Below, piece after piece: positions 34,652-42,420 of a stretch of 64,000 bases of DNA (positions are counted from its first letter, which is position 1; each line of letters begins with the position of its first letter). Source of the stretch: PKWO01 sp036384915 (lineage in GTDB: Bacteria > Pseudomonadota > Gammaproteobacteria > Burkholderiales > Burkholderiaceae_D). The DNA lies in NCBI GenBank assembly GCA_036384915.1, contig DASVLJ010000074.1, forward strand, positions 1 to 64,000, given 5' to 3'. The notes under the pieces are model-generated. The model saw only the letters and a program-made list of their open reading frames with translations, was not told the origin of the DNA and did not search any database. The position numbers were made by a program, and so were the translations under genes.

Positions 34652-35053
34652 TCAGCTTCCCTCGCCCACGGGAGAGAGGTGTGTAGATGTCAACGCCAGA
34701 TATATGGCTTCCATGACGTTTTCCGTTTCACTTAGCACCTGATTGTTCCAGAATCGCAAGGTGGTTCTACCTTGTTCATTCAGCCACGCTGCGCGGGCTA
34801 GATCATACTCTTCTTGTTCGATGTGTTGCGATCCGTCGAGTTCTACGCATGAATTGTGGTCGTGGCAATAGACGTCGAGGATATAACAGCCTACTGGATG
34901 CTGGCGACGGAATTCGGCGTCTGCCAATCGGCGGCCTCGCAGCAATCTCCACATGAGGTTCTCCGCATCCGTCATGCCGTGGCGCATCTCCCTGGCCCAT
35001 TGGCGCAGATCGTCAGGCAATGTCTCGGGATATTGTCGAGTGTAATTTTCCAA
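34652..35053 (-). CDS. DUF559 (VSR-like) endonuclease-fold protein in isc operon
   Basis: This 133-residue protein belongs to the DUF559 group of VSR-type PD-(D/E)xK proteins. MTDAENLMWRLLRGRRL and FRRQHPVGCYILDVYCHDHN are the family's opening. CVELDGSQHIEQEEYD supplies the ExD-type metal residues, and RFWNNQVLSETENVMEAI the end. The family's role is unproven; repair or mobile-element association is suspected. It is inserted between iscA and hscB, with palindromic repeat copies on both sides. Its last residues (LSPVGEGS) are encoded by repeat sequence. Whether it is expressed with the isc genes is inferred from the tight spacing to hscB. Confidence 0.85.
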   Translation of the reverse strand: MENYTRQYPETLPDDLRQWAREMRHGMTDAENLMWRLLRGRRLADAEFRRQHPVGCYILDVYCHDHNSCVELDGSQHIEQEEYDLARAAWLNEQGRTTLRFWNNQVLSETENVMEAIYLALTSTHLSPVGEGS

Positions 35054-35077
35054 GGGAGTGCCGCACTTGCCGAAACT

Positions 35078-35215
35078 CCCCTCTCCCGCAGGCGGGAGAG
35101 GGGTTGGGGGTGAGGGGCGTTATGATCCGACTGCGTTATTCAACCGTAGCCGGATCGCGATCCCCCTCATCGGCCCGCCGCCCGCCCTGCCCCTCTTCCG
35201 TCTACGGGAGAGGGG
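35078..35215. repeat. CCCCTC-type repeat element between DUF559 and iscA
   Basis: CCCCTCTCCCGC, AG, GCGGGAGAGGGG (35078-35103) is a perfect hairpin, followed by TTGGGGGTGAGGGGC. A second, diverged end (CCCCTCTTCC..ACGGGAGAGGGG) lies at about 35190-35215. The layout of a hairpin at one end and an inverted end about 110 bases away echoes the element in xdhC. It lies in the 168-base gap upstream of the DUF559 gene. Confidence 0.7.
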
Positions 35216-35221
35216 TTCTTA

Positions 35222-35545
35222 CTAAATCCGGAAACTCTCCCCGCACCCGCACTCATCCTTCACGTTCGGGTTGTTGAACCTGAACCCCTCATTCAAACCT
35301 TCGCGAGCAAAGTCCAGCTCGGTGCCGTCGATGTAAGGCAGGCTCTTGGGATCGACAAAGACCTTGATCCCATGCGACTCAAACACATTGTCCTCGCTGC
35401 CCACTTCGTCGACATACTCCAGCTTGTAGGCCAACCCGGAGCAGCCCGTGGTGCGCACGCCGAAGCGCAAGCCTATGCCCTTGCCGCGCCGCTCGATATA
35501 GCGGCTGACGTGCTTGGCGGCTTTTTCGGTCAGGGTGATTGCCAT
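35222..35545 (-). CDS. iscA: Iron-sulfur cluster carrier IscA
   Basis: IscA is an A-type carrier that passes Fe-S clusters to apo-proteins. The 107-residue sequence has the three conserved cysteines (TTGCSGLAY and DECGCGESF) and FDPKSLPYIDGTELDF-like strands typical of IscA. The open frame extends upstream through iscU in another frame, but MAITLTEKAAKHV at 35545 is the family start. It follows iscU after eight bases. Confidence 0.97.
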   Translation of the reverse strand: MAITLTEKAAKHVSRYIERRGKGIGLRFGVRTTGCSGLAYKLEYVDEVGSEDNVFESHGIKVFVDPKSLPYIDGTELDFAREGLNEGFRFNNPNVKDECGCGESFRI

Positions 35546-35553
35546 GGCATTCC

Positions 35554-35943
35554 TCAAGCGGCAGCGCCGTGCTTGGCCTTGTAGTCTTCCACGGCGGCCT
35601 TGATCGCGTCTTCCGCCAGAATCGAGCAGTGGATCTTGACCGGCGGCAGCGCCAGTTCTTCGGCGATCTGGGTGTTCTTGATCGACAGGGCCTGGTCCAG
35701 CGTCTTGCCCTTGACCCATTCGGTCACCAGCGAGGACGAAGCGATGGCAGAACCGCAGCCATAAGTCTTGAACTTGGCATCCTGAATCACGCCGTCGGCA
35801 CCGACCTTGATCTGCAGCTTCATCACGTCGCCGCAAGCCGGTGCGCCAACCATGCCGGTGCCCACGCTCTCGTCGCCTTTCTCGAAAGCGCCGACATTGC
35901 GCGGGTTTTCATAGTGGTCCAACACTTTTTCCGAATATGCCAT
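35554..35943 (-). CDS. iscU: Fe-S cluster scaffold IscU
   Basis: IscU holds the nascent [2Fe-2S] cluster. The 129-residue protein begins MAYSEKVLDHYENPRNVG. Cluster ligands are in GAPACGDVMKLQIKV, KTYGCGSAIASSSLVTEW and VKIHCSILAEDAIKAA. The LPPVK chaperone-recognition motif (ELALPPVKIHC) for HscA is intact. AGGAGT lies upstream of the ATG. A structured spacer separates it from iscS. Confidence 0.98.
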   Translation of the reverse strand: MAYSEKVLDHYENPRNVGAFEKGDESVGTGMVGAPACGDVMKLQIKVGADGVIQDAKFKTYGCGSAIASSSLVTEWVKGKTLDQALSIKNTQIAEELALPPVKIHCSILAEDAIKAAVEDYKAKHGAAA

Positions 35944-36010
35944 GATCCTTACTCCTTCAATTCAAATTCAAATGTTCGCAATGTCGTCCAAGCGTAGCGA
36001 GCGCTTCGAG

Positions 36011-36065
36011 TTTGTGCCGAGAAGCGCAACCGTACGGAGGTACGGTGAGCATCGCAGGCACGAAA
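36011..36065. repeat. Nested hairpin in the iscS-iscU spacer
   Basis: A core CCGTAC/GTACGG hairpin (36030-36045, loop GGAG) is enclosed by TTTGTGCC (36011-36018) and GGCACGAAA (36057-36065), which pair with one mismatch. In the mRNA it would form a long hairpin between iscS and iscU. It could adjust the IscS:IscU ratio by stabilising or separating the transcript, or it may simply be a dispersed repeat. Confidence 0.5.
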
Positions 36066-36095
36066 TCGGGGTGCGCAGTAGCTTGGTCGGCATTG

Positions 36096-37349
36096 CTAGT
36101 GTGCAGCCCATTGGATGGAATTAATGTCAATCCCTTCCTTGTACATATCCCACAGCGGCGACAATTCGCGCAGCTTGGCAACCTTTTCCTTGATCAGCTT
36201 GATCGTGAAGTCGATGTCTTCCTCGGTGGTGAAGCGGCCGAAGGTGAAGCGGATCGAGCTGTGCGCGAGTTCGTCGCTGCGGCCCAGGGCGCGCAGCACG
36301 TACGACGGTTCCAGGCTGGCCGAGGTGCAGGCCGAACCGCTCGATACGGCGATATCCTTGATCGCCATGATCAGCGATTCGCCTTCGACGTAGTTGAAGC
36401 TCACGTTCAGGTTGTGCGGCACGCGGTGTTCCAGGTCGCCGTTGACATACACTTCTTCCATCTCGGTCAAGCCCTTGGCCAGACGGTCGCGCAGCGCCTG
36501 GATGCGGACGATTTCCGTGTCCATCTCTTCCTTGGCCAGGCGGAAGGCTTCTCCCATGCCGACGATCTGGTGCGTCGGCAAGGTGCCCGAACGCAGGCCG
36601 CGCTCATGGCCGCCGCCGTGCATCTGCGCTTCGATGCGCACGCGCGGCTTGCGCCTCACGTAGAGGGCGCCGATACCCTTGGGGCCATAGGTCTTGTGGG
36701 CGGTGAAGGTCATCAAATCGACCTTGGTGTTTTCCAGGTCGATCTTGACCTTGCCCGTGGCCTGCGCCGCGTCGCAATGGAAAATGATCCCATTGCTGCG
36801 GCACAGCTCGCCGATCTCGGCGATAGGCTGGATCACGCCGATTTCATTGTTCACCAGCATGACCGAAACCAGAATGGTATCCGGGCGGATTGCGTCGGCG
36901 ATCTGCTGCACCGTAACCAAGCCGTTGTCCTGCGGCTGCAGATAGGTGGCTTCAAAGCCCTGGCGCTCCAGCTCGCGCACGGTATCGAGCACGGCCTTGT
37001 GCTCGGTCTTGACTGTGATGATGTGCTTGCCACGGGTCTTGTAGAACTGGGCCGCACCTTTCAGCGCGAGGTTGTTGCTTTCGGTCGCGCCCGAGGTCCA
37101 GATGATTTCGCGCGGGTCGGCATTGACCAGGGCCGCGACGTGGGCGCGCGCCTCTTCGACGGCCTTCTCCGCGCTCCAGCCGTACATGTGGCTGCGCGAA
37201 GCGGGGTTGCCGAACTGCTCGCGCAGGTAAGGGATCATCTTGTCGGCCACGCGCGGGTCGATCGGGGTGGTGGCCGAATAGTCCATGTAGACGGGGAAAT
37301 GCGGCGCCTTCAGCGTATCGAGCAGGGTCTTTTCCAGGGGTGCGTTCAT
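36096..37349 (-). CDS. iscS: Cysteine desulfurase IscS
   Basis: IscS is a PLP enzyme that takes sulfur from cysteine for Fe-S assembly and tRNA thiolation. The 417-residue protein begins with YMDYSATTPIDPRV. The PLP lysine is in FTAHKTYGPKGIGALY, and the persulfide-carrying cysteine in the loop SGSACTSASLEPSYVLRA. ATESNNLALKG is also conserved. The C-terminus INSIQWAAH is typical of IscS. It has a modest N-terminal extension (about 20 residues) relative to Escherichia coli. Confidence 0.98.
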   Translation of the reverse strand: MNAPLEKTLLDTLKAPHFPVYMDYSATTPIDPRVADKMIPYLREQFGNPASRSHMYGWSAEKAVEEARAHVAALVNADPREIIWTSGATESNNLALKGAAQFYKTRGKHIITVKTEHKAVLDTVRELERQGFEATYLQPQDNGLVTVQQIADAIRPDTILVSVMLVNNEIGVIQPIAEIGELCRSNGIIFHCDAAQATGKVKIDLENTKVDLMTFTAHKTYGPKGIGALYVRRKPRVRIEAQMHGGGHERGLRSGTLPTHQIVGMGEAFRLAKEEMDTEIVRIQALRDRLAKGLTEMEEVYVNGDLEHRVPHNLNVSFNYVEGESLIMAIKDIAVSSGSACTSASLEPSYVLRALGRSDELAHSSIRFTFGRFTTEEDIDFTIKLIKEKVAKLRELSPLWDMYKEGIDINSIQWAAH

Positions 37350-37365
37350 CTAGTATTTACTCCAA

Positions 37366-37839
37366 TCAAACCGTCGCTTGCGTGCGGTGCACGACGACGA
37401 CGCTGCGCTCGGCAGCCTTTTGTTTTTGCTGGTCGACGAGGTCTTGCAGCGAAACCGAATCGAGGTATTCCACCATCTTGGCGTTGAGCGTCGACCACAG
37501 GTCGTGCGTCATGCAGCGCCCACCCAGCTCATGGTCGGCGCTGTGGCAATTTTCCTTGCCGCCGCATTGCGTCGCGTCAAGCGGCTCATCGACCGCGATG
37601 ACGATGTCGGCCACCGTCACCATGTGCGCCTCGCGCGCCAGATTATAGCCGCCGCCCGGGCCGCGGACGGATTCCACGATTTCATGGCGGCGCAGCTTTC
37701 CGAACAATTGTTCCAGATAGGATAAGGAAATATCCTGCCGCTGACTGATGGCGGCCAAGGTCACGGGCCCGCCTTCCTGCCGCAGGGCCAGATCGAGCAT
37801 TGCCGTTACGGCAAAACGGCCTTTGGTGGTTAAACGCAT
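37366..37839 (-). CDS. iscR: Fe-S regulator IscR
   Basis: IscR is an Rrf2-family winged-helix regulator that represses the isc operon when it carries a [2Fe-2S] cluster. The start MRLTTKGRFAVTAMLDLAL, the recognition-helix segment LSYLEQLFGKLRR and GPGGGYNLAR are diagnostic. Cluster cysteines lie in QCGGKENCHSADHELGGRC. The frame is open to 38022, but GGAG lies seven bases before the ATG at 37839. Two type-1 IscR sites lie 54-106 bases upstream. iscS follows after 16 bases. Confidence 0.97.
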   Translation of the reverse strand: MRLTTKGRFAVTAMLDLALRQEGGPVTLAAISQRQDISLSYLEQLFGKLRRHEIVESVRGPGGGYNLAREAHMVTVADIVIAVDEPLDATQCGGKENCHSADHELGGRCMTHDLWSTLNAKMVEYLDSVSLQDLVDQQKQKAAERSVVVVHRTQATV

Positions 37840-37892
37840 GCTTTCGCTCCAGAAACTCCATGCCGGCGGGAAAGAAATCCCGAATTCCCGGA

Positions 37893-37917
37893 ATAGTGGA
37901 TCATTTTGGTCAAGTAT
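37893..37917 (-). promoter_or_regulatory. Type-1 IscR binding site (proximal)
   Basis: The minus-strand 25-mer begins ATACTTGAC and ends CCACTAT. By hand comparison with the Escherichia coli type-1 consensus it agrees at about 21 of 25 positions. It lies 54 bases upstream of iscR and overlaps a TTGACC that could serve as a -35 element. Confidence 0.75.
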
Positions 37918-37920
37918 ATC

Positions 37921-37945
37921 ATACCTGAGTCTTTTGCTCGGGTAC
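37921..37945 (+). promoter_or_regulatory. Type-1 IscR binding site (distal)
   Basis: The plus-strand 25-mer begins ATACCTGAG and ends CTCGGGTAC, agreeing with the type-1 consensus at about 20 of 25 positions. It lies three bases from the proximal site, giving a 28-base centre-to-centre spacing. Tandem sites of this sort are known in the Escherichia coli iscR promoter. Confidence 0.75.
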
Positions 37946-38167
37946 TGCATCAACCCGGAAAACAGGCCTGCCGGATGGGGAGTGCCCACGGCCCGAAGCA
38001 TCATTGAATGCAGCACGTGCAAGTGTGAATGCCATTGGCGTGAAGCAACGTCAACACTACCCGTTCGATGGCTCCAGTCCCAAGTAGTTGTAGCACAACA
38101 ACGTGAAATGCAAGACCGGGCACCCTATTCACCTGCCAGGCACCTGATGCCCTGCTAAGATGACACT

Positions 38168-38189
38168 ACCCTGTCAACACTGACAGGGT
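38168..38189. promoter_or_regulatory. Perfect 9-bp-arm palindrome
   Basis: ACCCTGTCA, ACAC, TGACAGGGT. The symmetry is perfect and there is no following T tract, so an operator is more likely than a terminator. It lies between the iscR promoter and the structured element upstream of the chemosensory operon. Confidence 0.45.
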
Positions 38190-38244
38190 GAATAAGCCAC
38201 AAAATGCGGTTTAATTGCCATCATTGTTGCTACAGAGACAGCTG

Positions 38245-38511
38245 GAGCCTGTTGTGGACTCCGCCAGGGGGCGCGCAGCTCCAGGAAAGGCCCGAATACT
38301 AGGCGCGGTGACGCGTCGTAGCGGTGCTACGGCAAGGAGCTGCAACAACGTAGGCGGGCCTTTCCTGGGGCTGCCCGAAGGGTTCGTGTCAAAAGGGCGC
38401 CGCGCGTTGTTGCAAGCCGCTTGCAGTGACTCGCACTGCGGCGCGTCTTGCGCCTAGCGCTGCATCCCTTTTGACACGAACGCGCCCCCTGGCGGAGTCC
38501 ACAACAGGCTC
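38245..38511. repeat. 267-bp nested inverted-repeat element upstream of cheW
   Basis: The ends (38245-38275 and 38481-38511) are perfect 31-base inverted repeats. Inside are further pairs: 38275-38294 with 38355-38374 (19 of 20), and TTCGTGTCAAAAGGG (38383-38397) with its exact complement at 38466-38480. Central hairpins are CGTAGC/GCTACG (38317-38331) and GCAGTG/CACTGC. TGCAACAACG (38341-38350) also pairs with CGTTGTTGC at about 38405. The whole could fold as a cruciform or a two-arm RNA. It ends exactly one base before the AAGGAG of cheW. Confidence 0.85.
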
Positions 38512-38522
38512 AAGGAGTCGCA

Positions 38523-39005
38523 ATGCCGGAAGTGCATTCGAATACCGAGCTTTTCCTGATTTGCCGCAGCGCCCGGCATCTTTGCGCCCTGCCCTTGGGC
38601 AAGGTGCGCGAGATCATGCGCCCCTTGCCGCTGCAGCGCGTGGCGCAGGAGGGGCCCCTTGCCTCCTTCGTGCTCGGCGCTTCCATCGTGCGCGGCGCCG
38701 TGGTTCCGGTGCTGAGCCTGGCGGGCTTGCTCGGCGGCCGCGATACCGAACGGCACGGGCGCTACGTCAGCCTGCGCCTGGCTGGGCACGCAGGCGAGCG
38801 CCATGTGGTGCTGGCGGTCGATGCCGTGCTGGGCATAGGCGACGCAACAGGGGTTAAGGAAGCGGCCGGCATCGCCCCGCTCTTGAGCGCAGCCGAGCAT
38901 GCGGCCGTGACGGCGATCGCGACGCACGACACCGAGTTGCTCTATGTGCTGCAAGCGGCCAGGCTGGTACCCGATTCGGTCTGGCCCCTGGGAGGAGAGG
39001 GATGA
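38523..39005 (+). CDS. CheW-like coupling protein (WspB-like)
   Basis: This 160-residue protein is a single CheW domain (FLICRSARHLCALPLGKVREIMRPLPLQRV; GAVVPVLSLAGLLGG; LAVDAVLGIGDATGV). It should link the chemoreceptor to the CheA kinase of the operon. AAGGAG lies five bases before the ATG, immediately after the structured element. It overlaps the next gene by four bases. In Wsp systems two CheW proteins flank CheR, as here. Confidence 0.9.
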   Translation: MPEVHSNTELFLICRSARHLCALPLGKVREIMRPLPLQRVAQEGPLASFVLGASIVRGAVVPVLSLAGLLGGRDTERHGRYVSLRLAGHAGERHVVLAVDAVLGIGDATGVKEAAGIAPLLSAAEHAAVTAIATHDTELLYVLQAARLVPDSVWPLGGEG

Positions 39006-40384
39006 GAGCCCTGCCCGGCACCGGCGAAATCGCCCGCTTCAGCGCAGCCCTGGCCGAGTTGATCGGCATGCAGTTTGCCGAGCCAAAATATGACGACCTG
39101 GGCAAGGTGCTGCACAAACGCATGCAATTGCACGATCTCGAGTGCGATACCTACCTGGCCCGGCTCAGGGCCGAGCCGAGCCGAGCCGAACTGGCGCAGC
39201 TGGCGCGAGAACTGACGATCACCGAAACCTATTTCATGCGCCACACCGAGCAATTCCAGGCGCTGGCCGACGTGGCTTTACCCGCACGCATCGCGGCTGG
39301 CGGCGGAATACGGCCGCTGCACATCCTCTCGGCCGGCTGTTCCTCCGGTGAGGAGGCATATTCGATCGCCATGATCCTGCGCGAGCGCTTTCCGCAAGCC
39401 GCCGCCATCATCACCGCCATCGACTTGAACCCGGCCGCGCTGCAAAAGGCCGCACGTGCGCAGTACGGCAACTGGTCCTTGCGCGCCTGCCCCGACGAGA
39501 CGCGCGCGCGCTGGTTCCGGCAATCGGGTGAGCTGTTCGAGCTCGATGCGGCTATCCGCGCCATAGTGCGCTTCGAGGAGCGCAATCTGGCCGAGGCCGC
39601 GCCGGAATTCTGGTACGAGAGCCGCTTCGACATCGTTTTTTGCCGCAACGTCCTGATGTATTTCGGCCCGGAGCAGGCGCAAGCTGCCGTAGGACGCATG
39701 GCCCACGCGATGGCGCCGGGTGCCTACCTGTTCCTCGGCCATGCCGAGACGCTGCGCGGGCTTTCCAACGAATTTCATCTGTGCCATACCCACGACGCCT
39801 TCTACTACAGCCGCAAGGAAAGCGCCGTCGCCGCTGGCGCTCCGGAAACGATGCCGCTGTCGCCCTTGCGCCTGCCGCAGGACACGGGCTGGTTCGATGT
39901 CATCCAGCAAGCCTCGGCACGCGTGCATGCCCTGAGCACCGCCGAAACGCAAGCGCCCAGGCAGGCCGTCGCGCCGGACCCCGATACCCTGCTCTTGCAA
40001 GCCGTCAACGCCAGCCACGACGGCAAACTCGAACTGGCCGAGACGCTGTGCCATGCACTGCTCGAAGCCGACGACATGAATGCGGGCGCCCACTACGTGC
40101 TGGCGCTGTGCTGCGAAGGGCGCGGCGACAGCGATAACGCGGCCGAACACGGCCGCATCGCAACCTATCTCGATCCCGGCTTCGCCATGCCGCGCCTGCA
40201 TCTGGGCCTGGCGCTGCGCCGCACGGGGCGGCGCGCCGAGGCGCGCGTCGAGCTGGAAGAAGCGGCGACGCTGCTGCAGATGGAGGACCCGGCACGCGTG
40301 CTGCTGTTCGGCGGCGGCTTCCGGCGCGAGGCCCTGATTGCCCTGTGCCGCGCCGAACTTGCCGCGCTGGAAGAAGCCTCATGA
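39002..40384 (+). CDS. CheR methyltransferase with TPR (WspC-like)
   Basis: The protein methylates glutamates of the receptor using S-adenosylmethionine. Residues about 10-270 form the CheR domain: an alpha N-terminal subdomain, then ITETYFMRHTEQFQAL, LHILSAGCSSGEEAYSIAM (SAM site) and FDIVFCRNVLMYF. Residues about 320-460 carry TPR-like helices (LLLQAVNASHDGKLELAETLCHAL-type pattern, AHYVLALCCEGRGD). The TPR tail is typical of WspC and other non-flagellar CheR proteins. Coupled to both neighbours by ATGA overlaps. Confidence 0.93.
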   Translation: MRALPGTGEIARFSAALAELIGMQFAEPKYDDLGKVLHKRMQLHDLECDTYLARLRAEPSRAELAQLARELTITETYFMRHTEQFQALADVALPARIAAGGGIRPLHILSAGCSSGEEAYSIAMILRERFPQAAAIITAIDLNPAALQKAARAQYGNWSLRACPDETRARWFRQSGELFELDAAIRAIVRFEERNLAEAAPEFWYESRFDIVFCRNVLMYFGPEQAQAAVGRMAHAMAPGAYLFLGHAETLRGLSNEFHLCHTHDAFYYSRKESAVAAGAPETMPLSPLRLPQDTGWFDVIQQASARVHALSTAETQAPRQAVAPDPDTLLLQAVNASHDGKLELAETLCHALLEADDMNAGAHYVLALCCEGRGDSDNAAEHGRIATYLDPGFAMPRLHLGLALRRTGRRAEARVELEEAATLLQMEDPARVLLFGGGFRREALIALCRAELAALEEAS

Positions 40385-40947
40385 GCATGGAAACGCAACA
40401 ACAGACGGCGGCGGATCTGCGCCGCGAATTCGACGACGCGTTCGCGCGCGCTCCGCGTACGGAAGCGGCCAGCCTGCACAACCTGCTGGCCATCCGGCTG
40501 GCCGGTGAAGGTTATGTCCTGCGCGTGGCGCAGATCGCAGGACTGTACGTCGACAAGACCGTCTCGCCGTTGCCCACACCCCTGCCCGAATTGAAAGGCC
40601 TGGCCGGCTTCCGCGGACGCGTCGCGCCGGTCTACGACCTGGCCTCCCTGGTCGGCTATCCTGCCGCGCCTGCCGTGCCAAGCATGCGCTGGCTGGTGCT
40701 GGCGCGCGCGGACGAGCCGCTGGCACTGGCCTTCGAAGCCTTCGAGGCGCACTTCTCGATAGCGCAAGCCGACATCGTGCGCGCGCCCGGTGCCGCACTC
40801 AAGGTCGCGCCGGCGTTGCGGCCTCAGGTTTTCGACGCGGTGCGCTTCGGCGCCGCCATGCGTCCCGTCATCGATCTCGTATCCATCATCGACACCATAC
40901 GCCGGCGCTGTGCCGCACCGGCCCAACCCGGGAGCACCCCAACATGA
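40381..40947 (+). CDS. Second CheW-like coupling protein (WspD-like)
   Basis: This 188-residue protein has a short N-terminal arm and a CheW domain (LLAIRLAGEGYVLRVAQIAGL, then LPELKGLAGFRGRVAPVYDLASLVG). The GLAGFRGRVAPVYD segment corresponds to the receptor- and kinase-binding surface. The ATG at 40381 overlaps the CheR stop. Two coupling proteins in one operon suggest a special array composition. Confidence 0.9.
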   Translation: MSMETQQQTAADLRREFDDAFARAPRTEAASLHNLLAIRLAGEGYVLRVAQIAGLYVDKTVSPLPTPLPELKGLAGFRGRVAPVYDLASLVGYPAAPAVPSMRWLVLARADEPLALAFEAFEAHFSIAQADIVRAPGAALKVAPALRPQVFDAVRFGAAMRPVIDLVSIIDTIRRRCAAPAQPGSTPT

Positions 40948-42410
40948 TGAAAAACTGGACTTTCGGCAAGACACTGACGGTCGCTGCGTTCGTGAAATCG
41001 TTTTTCCTGCTGTGCGTCGGCGTCGCCGGCTACTGGGCCATCGGCTTGCTCAACAGCACCAGCCACAGCGCCTCGCAAACGCATGTGGCAATCGAGAAAA
41101 TGACGGAATGCCTGTCCACCTTCAAGGACGCGGAGACCGGCCAGCGCGGCTACCTCCTGACCGGCGATCCGACCTACCTCGAGCCCTATGAGGCGGCGGT
41201 GCAAGCGGTGCCGCACGTCATCGCCGAACTGCGCGCGCAAACGGCCGACGACGCCAACCAGACGCACCGCGTCGACCAGCTCGAGACGCTGGCCAACGCC
41301 AAGCTCGCGGAATTGCGCCACACGATAGACCTGCGCAAGGCCGGCCACAGCGACGAGGCGCTCAAGGCGGTGCAATCGAACGAAGGCAAGGTCTATATGG
41401 ATAATATCCGCAAGCTCATCGAGCAAATGGAGCAGGAAGGCCACGCCCAGCTGGACAAACGCGCCGCCGAGGTGGAAGCGGCCGGCAATTCGGCCAAGGC
41501 GGCCATCCTCGCCTGCACCGTGGTTTGCCTGCTGCTGCTGATCGCCACAGCCGCCTTCACCACGCGTTCCCTCGGTGCCCAGCTCGGCTCGGCCGTGGGC
41601 CAGGTGCAAAGCTCGTCGGCCGAACTGCAGGCCGCGGCCACGCAACAGGCGGCCGGCGCCAAGCAGCAGGCTTCGGCCATGAGCGAAATCAGCACCACCA
41701 TCAGCGAACTCGGCGTCACCTCGCGCCAGATCGCCGAAAGCGCGCAGCGCGTGGCGCAGATCGCCGAGCAGACCGCCGCGGCAGCCAGGAACGGCACCGG
41801 TACGGTGGAGCGCGGCCAGGAGGCCATCACCGGCATCCGGCGCCAGATCGACCAGGTGGTCAGCCACATGCTCGATCTCGGGCGCAAATCGCAGGAAATC
41901 GGCGCCGTGCTCGACATCGTCTCCGAACTGGCGGAACAGACCAATATCCTCGCCATCAATGCCACCATCGAAGCCTCCGGCGCCGGCGAATCGGGCAAGC
42001 GCTTCGCCGTGGTGGCCGAGGAAATCCGCAAGCTGGCCGACCGCGTATCGAACTCGACCAAGAACATCCGCACCCAGGTGGAAGATGTGCGCGGCGCCGT
42101 CAACACCACGGTGATGGCGACCGAAACCGGCGCCAAGGCGGTCGATGCCGGCGCGCGCCAATTCAACGACGTGGCTGCGGCATTCAAGCAGATCGCCGGA
42201 CTCGTGGCGACGACCACCGAAGCCGCGCGCGAGATCGAGCTGTCGACCAAGCAGCAAGCCACCGCCGCCGAGCAGGTGCGCATGGCCGTGACCGACGTGG
42301 CGCAGGCGACGCAGGAAAGCGAAACCAGTTCCTCGCAAACCTTGCAGACCGCCTCGCAATTGGCCTTGCTCTCGCGCGCGCTGCGCGGCATGATCGTTTC
42401 AGAGGCGTAG
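40944..42410 (+). CDS. CHASE3 methyl-accepting chemoreceptor without HAMP
   Basis: This inner-membrane receptor has 488 residues. TM1 is at about 13-36. An all-helical periplasmic CHASE3-type domain follows (KDAETGQRGYLLTGDPTYLE). TM2 is at about 185-205. The cytoplasmic part then passes directly into the signalling helices with no HAMP sequence that I can recognise. The kinase-control tip reads AEQTNILAINATIEASGAGESGKRF-like (AEQTNILAINATIEA) and is followed by FAVVAEEIRKLADRV. WspA of Pseudomonas is the closest functional model; the signal sensed is unknown. Confidence 0.93.
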   Translation: MMKNWTFGKTLTVAAFVKSFFLLCVGVAGYWAIGLLNSTSHSASQTHVAIEKMTECLSTFKDAETGQRGYLLTGDPTYLEPYEAAVQAVPHVIAELRAQTADDANQTHRVDQLETLANAKLAELRHTIDLRKAGHSDEALKAVQSNEGKVYMDNIRKLIEQMEQEGHAQLDKRAAEVEAAGNSAKAAILACTVVCLLLLIATAAFTTRSLGAQLGSAVGQVQSSSAELQAAATQQAAGAKQQASAMSEISTTISELGVTSRQIAESAQRVAQIAEQTAAAARNGTGTVERGQEAITGIRRQIDQVVSHMLDLGRKSQEIGAVLDIVSELAEQTNILAINATIEASGAGESGKRFAVVAEEIRKLADRVSNSTKNIRTQVEDVRGAVNTTVMATETGAKAVDAGARQFNDVAAAFKQIAGLVATTTEAAREIELSTKQQATAAEQVRMAVTDVAQATQESETSSSQTLQTASQLALLSRALRGMIVSEA

Positions 42411-42420
42411 TCCCCTCGCC

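Noticed and set aside
37748..38158. 136-codon plus-strand frame over the iscR promoter
   Set aside because: It is antisense to iscR and crosses both IscR sites; no family support.
38168..38189. Intrinsic terminator
   Set aside because: The stem is perfect, but no T tract follows on either strand and no gene ends there.
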